NCBI GenBank assembly: GCA_028455995.1
Contig: JABELC010000005.1
Coordinates: forward strand, 1,426,001-1,490,000
Direction of reading: 5' to 3'
DNA length: 64,000 nucleotides
Source of the DNA: Scleromitrula shiraiana
Lineage: Eukaryota; Ascomycota; Leotiomycetes; Helotiales; Sclerotiniaceae
The notes beneath the pieces were generated by a model. The model did not search any database, was not told the origin of the DNA, and saw only the letters and a list, made by a program, of their open reading frames with translations. This document shows, piece by piece, positions 23,453 through 35,342 of the stretch (its first letter is position 1; every line of letters begins with the position of its first letter). The position numbers and the translations under genes are program-made.

Positions 23453-24167
23453 TTCTTTCCGTTTCTCCCCCGAAACACAATACGTACAAAGTCAAACCTT
23501 AAACAACTCTAGGCCCTTACTACTTTTATTAATTACTTTATTTTACTTTACACTTCTTCCCTACTCACACTATTTCCGTATTCACACTATTTCCGTACTC
23601 ATCATCATTCATTCATCTATTCATTCATTCATCATTTACTCACAACACAAAATCCATTACCAACAAAATACCGACAAAGCCAAAACAACGGCATAATTAA
23701 AACACTTCTTTTCGCAATCCTTCTTACTGAAATCCAACATACTTCATACCTCATACTTCATACTTCATACTCCATACTTCATTTTAATTTATTTTTTTCT
23801 ATAAAATAAACAAACAAATAAATAAATAAATAAATACCTCTACTCTGTATACCTTTTAATCACTTTCTTTTTACCTTGTACAAATTCTCTCGGCGCATTT
23901 CTTAGAATTTGGTTCGGGTTCTTTCTCTCCATCTTTTTTTGTTAGGGGTGGCTCTTATCGGTTCATCAACGTCAGATCGCAAAAGATCGCAACAACAACT
24001 CAACTTACGATTTCGAGTGAATTATTTTAGGTTCTACCATACCACACTACAACTTAAAACGCATTTACACCGCAACTAAGGACGCGACACTCTTACTTTA
24101 AAATAGTTACTACAGTAGCACCCGGTCGCACATTCATTCGACAATATCTTAACATTAATTCCACTGC

Positions 24168-26144
24168 ATGCGAATGTTTCGCCTGCCTTCTTGGATCGTC
24201 GAATCCAGGGGTTGCGACAAGGTGGTAAATGGACAAGATTTCAAGATGGCAAACGCCAACGGTCCGATCTATGAGTGTACGAGCCCATCAAAACGGAAGA
24301 GAAGTAGAAGTCCTAATGTCCCGACTTCAAATGGTTCAACGGCCCAAGAGGTGAAACGAAGAAAGCGCGACGACGTCATGGAAGGCTTTTTACCCTTGGT
24401 AAATGGAGAGGATACCGAGATGTCGCATAACAAGGAAAAGGTCCTTGACTCGGATCGAGTACGAGAGACCATCGAGACACAACTTAGTCTTGAGATTTTA
24501 ATGAAGCATAACGAATTACGCCTCATTCAACAAGAGTTAGCTAAGGCACAGATCTCTCTTGAGCAACTACGTCGCGCTCATTTAATTCCCTTTCCTGGTC
24601 CGAACAGTTCTATCGATGCAATGACTGATGTTAGCAATGGCGCTGGTCCAGCAGTTTGGGGTAGCGAAAATGTTCCAAGATGGGCTCCATCATACGGAAT
24701 CACGGAAGGACCATATGCTAGGCATCATGCTAGATGGTTAATACCAGATGCGAATTTCGATGGTGAAATTGTTGAATCGCGTAAAGGCTCAGACGCGCCA
24801 CGTACAGGTAAGACTGTACCTGAAGGCAGAGCCACTAGAAATAGTATCGCCGATGGAAGCAGTATCGCAACCAAGGCACGAACACATCGTGGATCTGCAG
24901 GCCAGAAATTGCATGCTCTCTCAAGTGGTTATGCGCAACCTAAGGGAAATGCGGGACCATGCATTCTCAAACGCAATGATGGTCGAACAGTCAAACTTGT
25001 TTGTCTGGACTGTTTACGCGAGAATTTCTCTAGTACTCAAGGTTTCATCAATCATTGTCGCATTGCTCATCGCCGTGAATTCAAGAGTCATGAAGAAGCT
25101 GCCATGACCAGTGGACAACCTGTCGAAGTCGACGATATTGGAGGGGCTGTTGGTGAAGAGAAGAGTCCTAGTGTGGCAACTGGTCTCGTACACCCTCTCA
25201 TCAGAAGTGCCCTAGTTGAGCGAGAAGCCTATACTTCAATATTATCACATCTCAACGAATCAATGAATCTCTATCGCCAAGGAAAACTACCTGGCGTGAC
25301 TTCAATCCCTACAAGTGCAACCGCAACACCTTTAAAGACAAGCTCAAGTTTCGTACCATCCAATGCTACTCCTCATCTTTCTGAGTTATTGCGAAGCAAA
25401 GGCTTCGGTGGTGACCTTAATGAACTGGTTGGTGATGTAAAGGCGCGTGTTGAACTGGATTCATCATCCGACGAGGAAGATGAGGATGAGGAATCAACTG
25501 ATACGACAAGTACAGCTCTTCCTCAACGTCGCCCTGGTGGCTTCGATGGATCATCAAATGTGTCGATGACAGGCATGCGCTTACCATCCAAAGCCACAAT
25601 GTCCTCAGGAATATTTGGTCGGCCAACTAGCAGCAAAGGTATGGATAACGCCCATGCCAATGCCAGGAGAGGAGTTGGCCAAATTTCACCTCGTCCTTCT
25701 TATGCCACTCTAAACTCTACTATCACTGCACCCGATGTTAGGCCTTCCAGCCGACCCGGTCCAATAACCGTCCACCGGGGCGTTGATGGTGATATTGAAA
25801 TGGATGCTCCCGATACTTCTATTGACCTAAGCCCCAATACAGTGGCTAGTAACAATGCGCCAAGCCTCATGAGTGATGACGGAGAAGAATACAATAGTGA
25901 TGGCAATGCAGAGAGTGAAGCCTTGGAAGACGTTGATGAAGGTAGTGATGTAGCGGAGATAGACATCGAGGATGGAGAAGGCGAAAAAGTAGTGTCGAGA
26001 ACGGTTTTGGGAAATCGTGTAGACACTGGTCCGGATGGAAAAATGAGGCTGAAGAAGGATGACAAACATGTCACCTTTGTTAGTCCGGTGAAGGATAATA
26101 ATACCAACATTAATGTCCAGAACAAGAAGGATAGAAGGAAATAG
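24168..26144 (+). CDS. C2H2-type zinc-finger nuclear protein resembling AHC1
   Basis: One exon, 658 residues. The N-terminal region has a basic cluster, KRKRSRSPNVP, and VKRRKRDD (likely nuclear signals), then a helical stretch TQLSLEILMKHNELRLIQQE (about 104-123) continuing to LEQLRRAHLIPFPGP. A single zinc finger, VCLDCLRENFSSTQGFINHC, has ligands C279, C282, H296 and H301 and is followed by HRREFKSHEEAA. The block VHPLIRSALVEREAYTSILS follows. The C-terminal half is low-complexity with acidic runs (SSSDEEDEDEE, DVDEGSDVAEIDIEDGEGE). In memory, this finger with a buried QGFINHCRIAH motif resembles fungal AHC1 proteins, subunits of the ADA histone acetyltransferase complex; I could not check it. 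The start is the first ATG; MANANGPIYE (codon 27) is an alternative. Confidence 0.7.
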   Translation: MRMFRLPSWIVESRGCDKVVNGQDFKMANANGPIYECTSPSKRKRSRSPNVPTSNGSTAQEVKRRKRDDVMEGFLPLVNGEDTEMSHNKEKVLDSDRVRETIETQLSLEILMKHNELRLIQQELAKAQISLEQLRRAHLIPFPGPNSSIDAMTDVSNGAGPAVWGSENVPRWAPSYGITEGPYARHHARWLIPDANFDGEIVESRKGSDAPRTGKTVPEGRATRNSIADGSSIATKARTHRGSAGQKLHALSSGYAQPKGNAGPCILKRNDGRTVKLVCLDCLRENFSSTQGFINHCRIAHRREFKSHEEAAMTSGQPVEVDDIGGAVGEEKSPSVATGLVHPLIRSALVEREAYTSILSHLNESMNLYRQGKLPGVTSIPTSATATPLKTSSSFVPSNATPHLSELLRSKGFGGDLNELVGDVKARVELDSSSDEEDEDEESTDTTSTALPQRRPGGFDGSSNVSMTGMRLPSKATMSSGIFGRPTSSKGMDNAHANARRGVGQISPRPSYATLNSTITAPDVRPSSRPGPITVHRGVDGDIEMDAPDTSIDLSPNTVASNNAPSLMSDDGEEYNSDGNAESEALEDVDEGSDVAEIDIEDGEGEKVVSRTVLGNRVDTGPDGKMRLKKDDKHVTFVSPVKDNNTNINVQNKKDRRK

Positions 26145-27398
26145 GAAGTTATGAGGGGGAAGTGAGCGATCCGTTCATCATATCATTCATGGTCTTGGTT
26201 TGAATTCATATCACAAATCACATGTTTTATTTTCTTTTGCAAGCGCTCTATTGCTCATCATATTCATTCATCCATATTTCTTCTTCTTCTTGTTTGTCTT
26301 TTTTACGGAAAGGAAGGAAGGAAGGATGGAAGGGGTCGGTCGGCTTGGTATGTTTGGTTGGTCGGCTACTTGGGTGATGATAGATGACAGATGGACAAAT
26401 GAATGAATGAATGAATATCGAAAGCGCTTTGCATTATTTTTTCTTTCACTTCCACATAACATACATACTTATGATAAACATAGCTTCTTCGATTCTCCAT
26501 CTCCATTCTACTCATGTATTTATCCATCCATCGATTGATTGATTGATTGATTGCTTTTAGCGTCGTCGTCTTTTTGCTTTTTTTTTGGGCTCTTCTTCCT
26601 CCTTTTGTTTTTTTGGTTCCCCACTTTAGCTAGTCAGTTAGCAAGCGTAGAATTACTTTATTTGATATCTATCATACGATGCAAATAGTATATATATAGC
26701 GGATGATAATAAAAAATAAAAAATTCAAATAAAGTGATGTTGGAAATGAATGAATGGATGAATGAATGGATGAATGAATGGATGGATGAATAAAGATGTT
26801 GGGTTGAGTGTATGTGATGATTGACGCGCGTTTTGAGGGTTGGGGTTGGGATTGGGGTGGGGAGTTGGGGGGAGGGGGAGGAGGTGTAGTTGAATCTTGT
26901 GTAAATGAATGATTGAATGTTTGGGCTGCGGTTGGTACTTGTTGTATGTATGTTGTATGTATATATTTATAAGGATGTTTATGGAGGAGGATCTATAGAT
27001 TCGATGAATTTATTTATTTATTTATTAATTTATCTATTTGTTAATTTGTTAATTCGAATGCGTCTACAATCTCATGATGATGATTGTGATGATTGTGATG
27101 GTTAGTTAGAGTTATAGTTATCTTCGTTTTTGCTTATTTTTCTATATTGTCGGACGTTTTGAATCGGCTGGTATATTATTATTGTTATGTATTGTATGTA
27201 TTATTGGGGGTATTCGCTAATTAACTCTTTTGTAAATATGGTATGGTATGTATATCTTTGAGTCTCAGTTATCATCATTATCATATAATGTATATACAGC
27301 CACCTCGTCCTTCTTATCACCCATCATATCACGTCATATCATATCTCACTCCCACCAACCTAACAGATTTATAAATCCCCATCCCCACTCGTCCACAT
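26145..27398. other. Gene-free convergent interval with microsatellites
   Basis: Lies between the 3' ends of the AHC1-like gene and the proton channel gene. It contains GGAA/GGAAG units (about 26308-26330), (GAAT)n (about 26399-26417), (GATT)n (about 26533-26552) and GAATGGAT units (about 26745-26790). Much of the stretch is G/T-rich on the plus strand, the reverse of the C-rich bias upstream of the AHC1-like gene. Confidence 0.55.
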
Positions 27399-28291
27399 CT
27401 ACACCACCTCTCCCTCACCCATCCCACCCATCTCATCACTCCCCCTACTCTCCCCCCTCTTCCTCCTCCCCCTCAACTCCCTCCTCAACCCCCTATTCTC
27501 CCCCTCCAGCTCCTCGATCCTCCCCTCCAGCGCCTCCATCTCCTCCTTGGCCCCGACGCTGAATTCCTCGATTATCTTGAAAAATCTCCACAGTCGCAGG
27601 ATTATCACGAGGCTGGCTACTTCTTCGAGGATGCCGTGGAGGAGCACGTCGATGGTTAGGGAGGCGAGGATTACGAGGGCGTCGACTGGGGGGAGAGGGT
27701 GTTAGTTTTTTGTTTTTTGTTTTTTGTTTTTTGGGGGGGATGGGATGATGGAAGGGGGAAGGGGGAAGACTTACGGATATGAAAGGGTGTTTTAAGATAT
27801 TGAAATCCGAATGCCCAGCAGCTTAGGAGAAGCTCAAAGGTAAATGCGCAACTAAATACTAGACCGGTGATGGAGAGGGCTTCGCGGGCGGAATCGATGG
27901 CGGGGGAGTAGGTTTTTGTGTCGCATTGGTAGAGGTTTAGGAGGATGTCGGTAAATATTGATGTTACTGTGGATGGGTGGTGGAGTGTTAGTATATGGAT
28001 GGGTTTGTTTGTTGTGTTGAGCGGTGAAGTGGAGTTGGAAAGATGGATGGATTACTGACGATCACAAGCTACGAGGAGGAGAATCATGTAATGCTGTGAG
28101 CGGGAGGAGAGAAATCGACGAACAGAGGCGCGACATTGGCGGTGGTAGGTTTTGAGGTTGGAGGGGGGGTTATGGGGGATGTGGTGGTAGGAGGAGCGGG
28201 AGGAGATGGGGCGCGGGATGGCGTGGAGGAGGGGTTGTGAGGATTCCGAATGGGTGGTTATGGAGGAGGTTGAGGAATTAGGTCGACTCAT
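27399..28291 (-). CDS. Hv1: Voltage-gated proton channel (Hv1-type)
   Basis: A voltage sensor domain that itself conducts protons out of the cell. Three exons: 28060-28291, 27775-27966, 27399-27685; 236 residues. S1 carries MILLLVACD-LTSIFTDILL with Asp77 in the selectivity-filter position. S2 reads SITGLVFSCAFTFELLL (Glu122). S3 reads LDALVILASLTIDVLLHG, with the conserved Asp143 and Asp154. S4 is LVIILRLWRFFKIIEEF, with gating charges Arg172, Arg175 and Lys178, so the third charge is lysine rather than the arginine of human Hv1. A heptad-like C-terminal helix, KEEMEALEGRIEELEGENRG, fits the dimerising coiled coil. A soluble Ser-rich N-terminus (about 60 residues) precedes S1. There is no pore domain, which excludes ordinary cation channels. 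Intron donors are GTCAGT (weak) and GTAAGT; phases agree. The gene is divergent from the PABPN1-like gene. Confidence 0.9.
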
Positions 28292-29202
28292 TGTTGGTTA
28301 GATTAGGGTCGATGGAACTGGATTGAATTAGAAATTGAGAAATCACATAAAATGCTCTTCGTCGAAGAGGGTGTTTGGGACTTTTTTTTTGGCTGATAAG
28401 ATGTCCCTGGTATGTAAAGCTCTTATCGTAAAGATCCATAATTGGAAGTCACATTGGACTGACTGGTCAATGGGAAGAGTTAGTATTAATCCTGGTAGTT
28501 AGTTGGAATAGTAAACAATGTGAAATTGAATGAGATTTTGATTCAGTTTTGATTTAATTCATGTTTATCTTGGACTTTTAGAATCGATAAAGACTTGCCC
28601 AGGTGAAGTTCCGGGAGCACTAGAACTTTAGAAGCCCTGAAGCTTGGCTCATAGCATTAGAAGTTAGAACCTTAATCACTACCGCAAGCTTCCTGCGGCA
28701 TTGAATTACGCGAGCTATGGACGCGGCTCGGGGTAATAAATAGCCTTGCGGAAAGTTCAGAGTAATAGACAATATTATCAATATCAGGATTTCATTATAT
28801 TACTCCCTATTCCTTATATACTCACAACGAACAGTTTCAAGCAATTCAGGTACGTCCTATCTCAGATCAGACTGAGTGTTTATTTTTCTCTCTTCTCTCC
28901 TGTTTCATTACCTGCTATGTCAATCAATTTATTCGTTTCCACAATTAGTCAATGGATACCTAGGTATGATGGAAATGAAGCTTTTGATGGGCAATCTCAG
29001 ATTCACTTTGATTAGAAATCATCATTCACTCATGATGGCTTCATAAAATGCAGTCATGAAAATCTAATCCTAGAAAATTTGCTAATTTGATTTCTTTTTA
29101 GAATCGCAATCTTCCACATTTCCATATATTACCATCCCTGATATCTACCAAGGTCAATCTTTGAAATACAGACATAGAGGATAATTAAATACAACATACA
29201 GA
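28292..29202. promoter_or_regulatory. Divergent promoter region between the proton channel and PABPN1-like genes
   Basis: The 911 bp between two outward-facing start codons must hold both promoters. No specific factor site is supported. The segment just before the PABPN1-like ATG is CT-rich and probably transcribed as a 5' leader. Confidence 0.45.
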
Positions 29203-30024
29203 ATGGCAGACAACGAGCATAAAGTTCATGATCAGGTCATGGCTGGCGATGATGATAACAATGACGAGGTACATTACCCTTCGAAGAGCGAGGCTGGAGC
29301 GATGATATATTGACATGATGTAGGAGGAAATCTCTGCCATGAAGAGAAGGGTCGCTGAAATGGAGGAGGAAGCAGCTAAGTTGAGAGAGATGCAAGCAAC
29401 TTTGGATCAACAAAGCAATGATCTTCGCGAGGACAAGGAGGATATCGATTCACGAAGCATTTTCGTCGGAAATGTCGATTACTCTGCTTCTCCAGAGGAA
29501 ATTCAGGCACACTTCCAGAGCTGCGGCTCCATTAACCGTGTTACAATCTTGCTTGACAAGTTCACGGGCCATCCTAAGGGGTTCGTTACCACACGACTTT
29601 TGGCTGCTTGACCCCGATGATGATAATGCTTTTGATGGTTCTGTCAAGACGGATATCATTCATTGGTGATCGAACGCTACCTGGCAAGAGATGGATGCTA
29701 ATCTAGGTTTATGCAGGTATGCGTACGTGGAATTCACGGAGCCAAGTCTTGTCGCACAAGCTTTGGTTCTCAATGAGAGCGTTTTCAAGGGTCGCAACCT
29801 TAAGGTAAATAATTTGTTTCTCTACATGGAATATTATACTAACTACGTTATATCAGGTCGTACCAAAGCGCACCAATGTTCCTGGAATGCAACGTGGACG
29901 TGGTGGTAGAGGAGGAGGACGAGGTCGTGGAGGTTACTTTGGAGGTGGACGCGGTGGTTATTCTCCTCGAGGATATCGTGGTGGCTATCGTGGCAATCGT
30001 GGCCGTGGATTCACACCATACTAG
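29203..30024 (+). CDS. pab2: Nuclear poly(A)-binding protein of the PABPN1/Pab2 type
   Basis: Binds poly(A) tails in the nucleus; in fission yeast Pab2 links poly(A) to the RNA exosome. Four exons: 29203-29268, 29324-29580, 29717-29804, 29857-30024; 192 residues, close to S. pombe Pab2. The order is an acidic N-terminus (DDDNNDEEE), a coiled coil (MKRRVAEMEEEAAKLREMQA), then a single RRM with RNP2 SIFVGNVDYSA and RNP1 from GHPKGYAYVEF, completed across the second intron. The tail is an RGG/GYR-rich sequence ending RGNRGRGFTPY, a substrate type for arginine methylation. This coiled coil-RRM-RGG order is diagnostic. Introns are 55, 136 and 52 bp; the last has an ACTAAC branch point. Donors GTACAT and GTTCGT are weak, but the phases and conserved protein sequence support them. 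Confidence 0.93.
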
Positions 30025-31151
30025 TGTAGGGATCCTCGTAGGTCACTAAATGAGAGTTGGATGATAAGAAGAAAGACAACAAGTAGATGATGGAGGCATA
30101 AATCCAGGGGGATAGGAGAATCTTCTCCGTTTCTTTTCGTGGTTGAATCTGGAGATGGATGGGTTTTTGACTTGTTAGGGAGAAAAGAAAAAATATCACA
30201 TTTCACGGCGTCTATTGGTATGATATGTTCTTGGATTATCCAGAGCTGTCAATGAGTTTTACCTAAAGGGGTTGAATTTGATATCATCAGAAGGAAATTT
30301 CTATCACCGATTTGACTTGATTTTATCTCCAATTATCGTTGTGCTCTTGCTGTCACTGTCACTTCACGACCAATATTGAGATAATACATGAACAACTCTG
30401 ACTTGTAATATTGTTTGAAACATGATTTATTACCTATTTGTTCTGCACATCACCGATATCCACCTACCAAGGTATGTTTGTTAGTGATGTACATTTACTA
30501 GTATTTTTGATACCTAATGATTATAAAGGATCCAAAATTCTCCATGCGAATTCGAATTAATATTTTTGATCATTACACATCGCATCAGACGTATAAGCAG
30601 AAGGAGTTATTGTTCCTAGAGTTCTAGAGTTGACTAGTAGAGTAGATCACCCAAAGTGGATTACGAAAGGGCGCGAATATCAAAAATGGTCAATTATTTC
30701 AAGTCCAGGTTGTATTCTATATTTCTATTTTTATATCGTAAAGTCGTCATATTCATCCTCTGTACCTCAAATATAAGGCCATTATTTTGTCAATTAGCGG
30801 GGGCATTTCTTGTGCCGCCTTGACTTCATTCCTTTTATGCGATTAAACAGAACTTCACCCTTTTACGAACATTGCTTTCACTTGTTATGCCTTTTATGCC
30901 TTATGAGTATCTGAAGTGATAACGAACCACCCCAGAAAATTTGTAAGACGGGCATAGTAGGTGCAAGGGGGGTTGCACCTCAGAATCAACACAGCCTCAA
31001 CTCAACGCAAGCAAGCGCAAAGCTCCCACCGCGGCCAACCTTGAAACCCCCAGGAACTTCGAAACTATTTTACAGCACGCTATTATACTACCGGTTTTTC
31101 CATCATTGACGTCCCGAGAATCGTCGCCGCCATCTCTGGCGTACTTTCAAC
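30025..31151. other. Gene-free stretch, 1.1 kb
   Basis: 3' flank of the PABPN1-like gene and promoter of the HECT ligase gene. No frame, RNA or repeat of note; the last 200 bp are C-rich and probably a 5' leader. Confidence 0.5.
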
Positions 31152-33944
31152 ATGGCCAACAGTAACAGAATGGACTCAAGTCTCCCAGCGTATGTCGGAT
31201 TCCTAGCCACATCGAAGAAAGATCCACAACTAACAATCTCATAGGCAGCCTAACTTACGATTAACTAGTAGGCAGATCTCGAAGATCCAAGAACCCCTCG
31301 ATATACTAATACGTACCAGTAATTGCTGCAGATGGATTATACAAGCGTGATGTCTTCCGTACGATTTCCCAGCCTTTCCTCGAGACGACATCCATCTAAT
31401 GTCTTTGTATAGGATTTCCAGACCCCTTCGCTGTTGCGACATTGAGTGGCGAGCAAACCAAAACAACAACCGTTATCAAGAGGACCCTCAACCCTTATTG
31501 GAATGAAGTCTTTGACTTGTGAATATAATGCCTTAATACTAGCAACAAAGAGTGATTCTAATATGGTTCTAGGCGTGCGAATGAAGATAGTATTTTGGCG
31601 GTACAAATTTTTGATCAGAAGAAGTTCAAGAAGAAGGACCAGGGATTTTTGGGTGTTATCAACGTCCGTGTTGGAGATGTTGTCGATTTCTCCGCTCCTG
31701 AAGATCGTGAGTCTTCGGTGTTATCTCGAGTTCGAATCATGTCCGGTGACTTACTTGTATTGATTCACAGAAATGCTTACCCGAGACCTCAAAAAGTCGA
31801 CCGATAACCTTGTGGTACATGGAAAACTTATCATCAACCTTTCTACTAATTTAGACTCTCCGCCAAGAGGCACTTTAGCTCCGCCAGCCAACGGTCATTC
31901 GGGCTCAAGTAGTCGACCTTCATTACATACTCCAACGGGCTCTGTGTCCGGATTCCCAAACCCAGTAGCTTCACCTGCACATACTCCAGCTCCATCGGGA
32001 GTCGTTATGGCTAATGGTTCTATGTCGAATGGCCCAACACCAGGTCATGCACCGGCTGCTGGCAGCGGTGGGGGAACATTAAGCACTACACAAGGAACAA
32101 ATGCAAGCTCGAGTCGAAATGGATTAAGCTCTTTTGAAGATGCACAAGGGAGATTACCTGCTGGTTGGGAAAGAAGAGAAGACAATCTAGGAAGGACTTA
32201 TTACGTCGACCACAATACAAGATCTACAAGTTGGAATAGGCCATCAGCTAGCGGAACTACCGAGACGAGGCTGAACGAGAGAGATGCCAATACTCAAGTG
32301 GAACGCCAACGACATCAAAATCGAACCCTACCTGAAGACCGCACGGGTGCTAACTCACCTAATCTCGCACAACAACAAGCTGCTGCCACCGCTACTGCAA
32401 ATTCAACCACGATGATGGCCACCGGTGCCACCACTGCTGGAACAGGAGAGCTTCCACCACTTTGGGAGCAAAGGCATACCCCCGAGGGTCGTCCATATTT
32501 CGTGGATCACAATACTCGCACAACTACTTGGGTCGATCCTCGCCGTCAACAGTATATTCGTATGTATGGTGGTCAAAACGCCAGCAATACTATTCAACAA
32601 CAACCTGTATCGCAGCTTGGACCTCTACCCAGTGGTTGGGAAATGAGACTCACAAATACCGCAAGGGTGTACTTTGTGGACCACAACACCAAGACCACTA
32701 CTTGGGACGATCCTCGACTACCATCTTCGTTGGATCAGAACGTACCACAATACAAGCGTGACTTTAGACGAAAGTTGATCTACTTCCGTTCACAGCCAGC
32801 ATTACGCATTCTTTCTGGACAATGTCATGTCAAGGTTAGGAGATCTCATATATTCGAGGACTCTTATGCTGAGATCATGCGTCAATCTGCAACTGATTTA
32901 AAGAAACGTCTCATGATTAAGTTCGATGGTGAAGATGGTCTCGATTATGGTGGTTTGTCGAGAGAATTCTTCTTCCTTCTCTCCCATGAAATGTTTAACC
33001 CTTTCTACTGTTTATTCGAATATTCTGCTCACGACAACTATACTCTACAAATCAATCCTCACTCTGGTATCAATCCTGAACATCTTAACTACTTTAAATT
33101 CATCGGCCGTGTAGTTGGTTTGGCTATTTTCCATCGTCGATTCTTGGATGCATTTTTCATCGGTGCATTGTACAAAATGATGCTTAATAAGGCGGTTTCT
33201 CTTTCAGATATGGAGGGAGTTGACGCTGACTTCCATCGAAGTCTTCAGTGGATGTTGGATAACCCCATCGAGGGTGTTCTAGAACAGACTTTCTCAACAG
33301 AAGACGAGAGGTTTGGAGTTACAAATGTTGAAGATCTTAAACCAGGTGGACGAGATATTGATGTTACAGATGCTAATAAGAAAGAGTATGTTGATTTGAT
33401 GGTCAAATGGAGGATTCAAAAGCGAATCGATGAACAATTTCAAGCTTTCATCACTGGTTTCCATGAGTTGATTCCAGCCGAACTTGTAAACGTCTTTGAT
33501 GAGAGAGAACTTGAATTGTTGATTGGTGGTATTGCGGAAATTGATGTTGAAGATTGGAAGAAGCACACAGATTACAGAGGGTACACTGAATCAGATGAGG
33601 TTATCAAGTTCTTCTGGCAAACTATTCGCAGCTGGGATGGAGAACAGAAATCCCGCCTTCTTCAATTTGCAACTGGTACTTCTCGTATTCCAGTCAACGG
33701 ATTCAAGGATCTTCAAGGAAGTGATGGTCCAAGAAGATTTACGATCGAAAAGCAAGGAGAGGTCAATAACCTGCCAAAGTCTCACACATGGTAAGTTTGA
33801 TTTGAAATTTCTCAACAAGCATATATACTAACAACGTTTCTTAGTTTCAACCGATTGGATCTTCCACAATACAAGACTCTTGAACAATTACAAACGAAAT
33901 TGACGATGGCAGTGGAGGAGACAATGGGATTTGGGCAGGAGTGA
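31152..33944 (+). CDS. RSP5: HECT-type E3 ubiquitin ligase, Rsp5/NEDD4 family (HulA)
   Basis: Ubiquitinates membrane transporters and trafficking proteins through arrestin-like adaptors. Seven exons: 31152-31189, 31245-31267, 31320-31358, 31413-31518, 31573-31706, 31771-33790, 33845-33944; 819 residues, as expected for the family. A C2 domain (about 15-130) includes LRLTIIAADGLYKRDVF, NPYWNEVFD and FDQKKFKKKDQGFLGVI. Three WW domains follow, each of the WxxP type: LPAGWERREDNLGRTYYVDH (about 242-271), LPPLWEQRHTPEGRPYFVDH (about 342-370) and LPSGWEMRLTNTARVYFVDH (about 399-428); these bind PY motifs. The HECT domain (about 470-819) shows GGLSREFFFLLSHEMFNP and ends LPKSHTCFNRLDLP, with catalytic Cys787. 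The codon for Cys787 is split by the last intron (33791-33844). The 5' cluster of tiny exons (23 and 39 bp) is typical of the fungal gene. Confidence 0.97.
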
Positions 33945-35185
33945 TCATATTTATGCGGGCTCTTTTTACTGTATCTTTCCTTCTCCTCTTTGGTTCCGCA
34001 GCAATTGGTGTTTCTTTTTTTTTTTTTTTTTCATACATATTAAGGGAGTGAGACACCCCAGACTTTTCTCGATTTTACTGAAAATCATCTGCTTTCTTGC
34101 AGGAACTCTGGTGGTGGTAGTGTTGGAATGCATGAATTATTCGGAATTAAATAGCCGTTTGAGTCTTGGTAGAAAATCTTTTGATTGCATGAACGTATTG
34201 TGATTTGAGCATTAAAGAAAGAAAGAAATTGTTACAAGTGAGTAAGTAGGTCTTGTATCTGGAGTGATGGAGTGAAATGTCATACATCAGGGGAAGGATT
34301 AAATATTTGTGTATTTCGATGTGGCAGTGATGCTCTGCCAGTTGTGGCTCTTCAGTTTGGTTGTTCATTGTTTCGGTAACATTTGACGTGAAACACGAAT
34401 CGTGAGAAGTGCCGAACCCGAACTGAACAGTATGTAGCTATGTATGTACTATGTAGGTAAGTGGATGTCACTGTGACAGGATTGATATTGTACGTATGAA
34501 AAGAAGAGGGACAGAAAAGGGGAAAGTAAAAGGAACAGGAAGAGGAGGAGGAAGAAAATCCATTCCTTGTGTTTCTTTTTTTCCTCGTTAACGTATTTAT
34601 TAGCCACCATCACCGCCAAGTAAAGTGTAGAATTCCAGTGTCGGAAGCCAAGCAGTGGAAAATATGAATGATCATTATGATCATTATGAGGTTTTATATG
34701 GTAATGCATTCCAAAGGTGCATTTCCGAGATGGTCGAGGCACATGTGCATGCATGCATGTACATACATACACATATACGGTACTGCTTAGACGCCGACTC
34801 GATTCGAGCAGTCACGAAAGAAGGGGAAATTAAAGTTACCGAAACTAGAAAGAGATATTAATTAGGACCTTGTAATTTCAATTTCGCATGGTTTTTCTTT
34901 CTCCTCCCCGGATTACTTGCACTTTAGTCTTTACCAGATCTAATGCTTATTTTTGCAGCTACTCTTCGATACGGAAAAAAAGTCAACATCTGACCATGAG
35001 TAGAGATATATACGAAGGAAGTAAAAATATGCAGAATAGACAGTTGGTTGCTCGGGGAACATTGTCTTCATGTTCGGTTCGGAGATATTTATCGGGTTGA
35101 AGATTGGAACGTAGAACGAATGATTGAGCAAGACTTGATAGGGAACTTCAAATAATCATTACGCGTAAATTTTCTCGAAAGGGGG

Positions 35186-35284
<99 letters not shown>

Positions 35285-35342
35285 GTAAATAAGTAAATAA
35301 ATAAGTAAATAAATAAGTAAATAAATAAGTAAATAAATAAAT
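35186..35342. repeat. (AAAT)n tetranucleotide array
   Basis: About 155 bp of AAAT units. The left two thirds are perfect; the right third has repeated AAGT variants at regular spacing, as if a variant higher-order unit had been copied. It is the longest simple repeat in the window, and a frame across it gives only FIYL-type repeats. Confidence 0.95.

Larger units (their letters stand above)
20160..24167. other. Gene-free stretch, 4.0 kb, between divergent genes
   Basis: Lies between the Alba-like gene (minus) and the AHC1-like gene (plus). The left part, to about 22.3 kb, is ordinary AT-rich DNA. From about 22.3 kb to the AHC1-like start codon the plus strand is strikingly poor in G and rich in C, T and A, with many microsatellites, as in a long 5' leader. 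Frames here, including one over the (TTA)n array, are repeat artefacts. Confidence 0.55.

Noticed and set aside
35186..35342. CRISPR-like or satellite array
   Set aside because: Simple tetranucleotide repeat without spacers.
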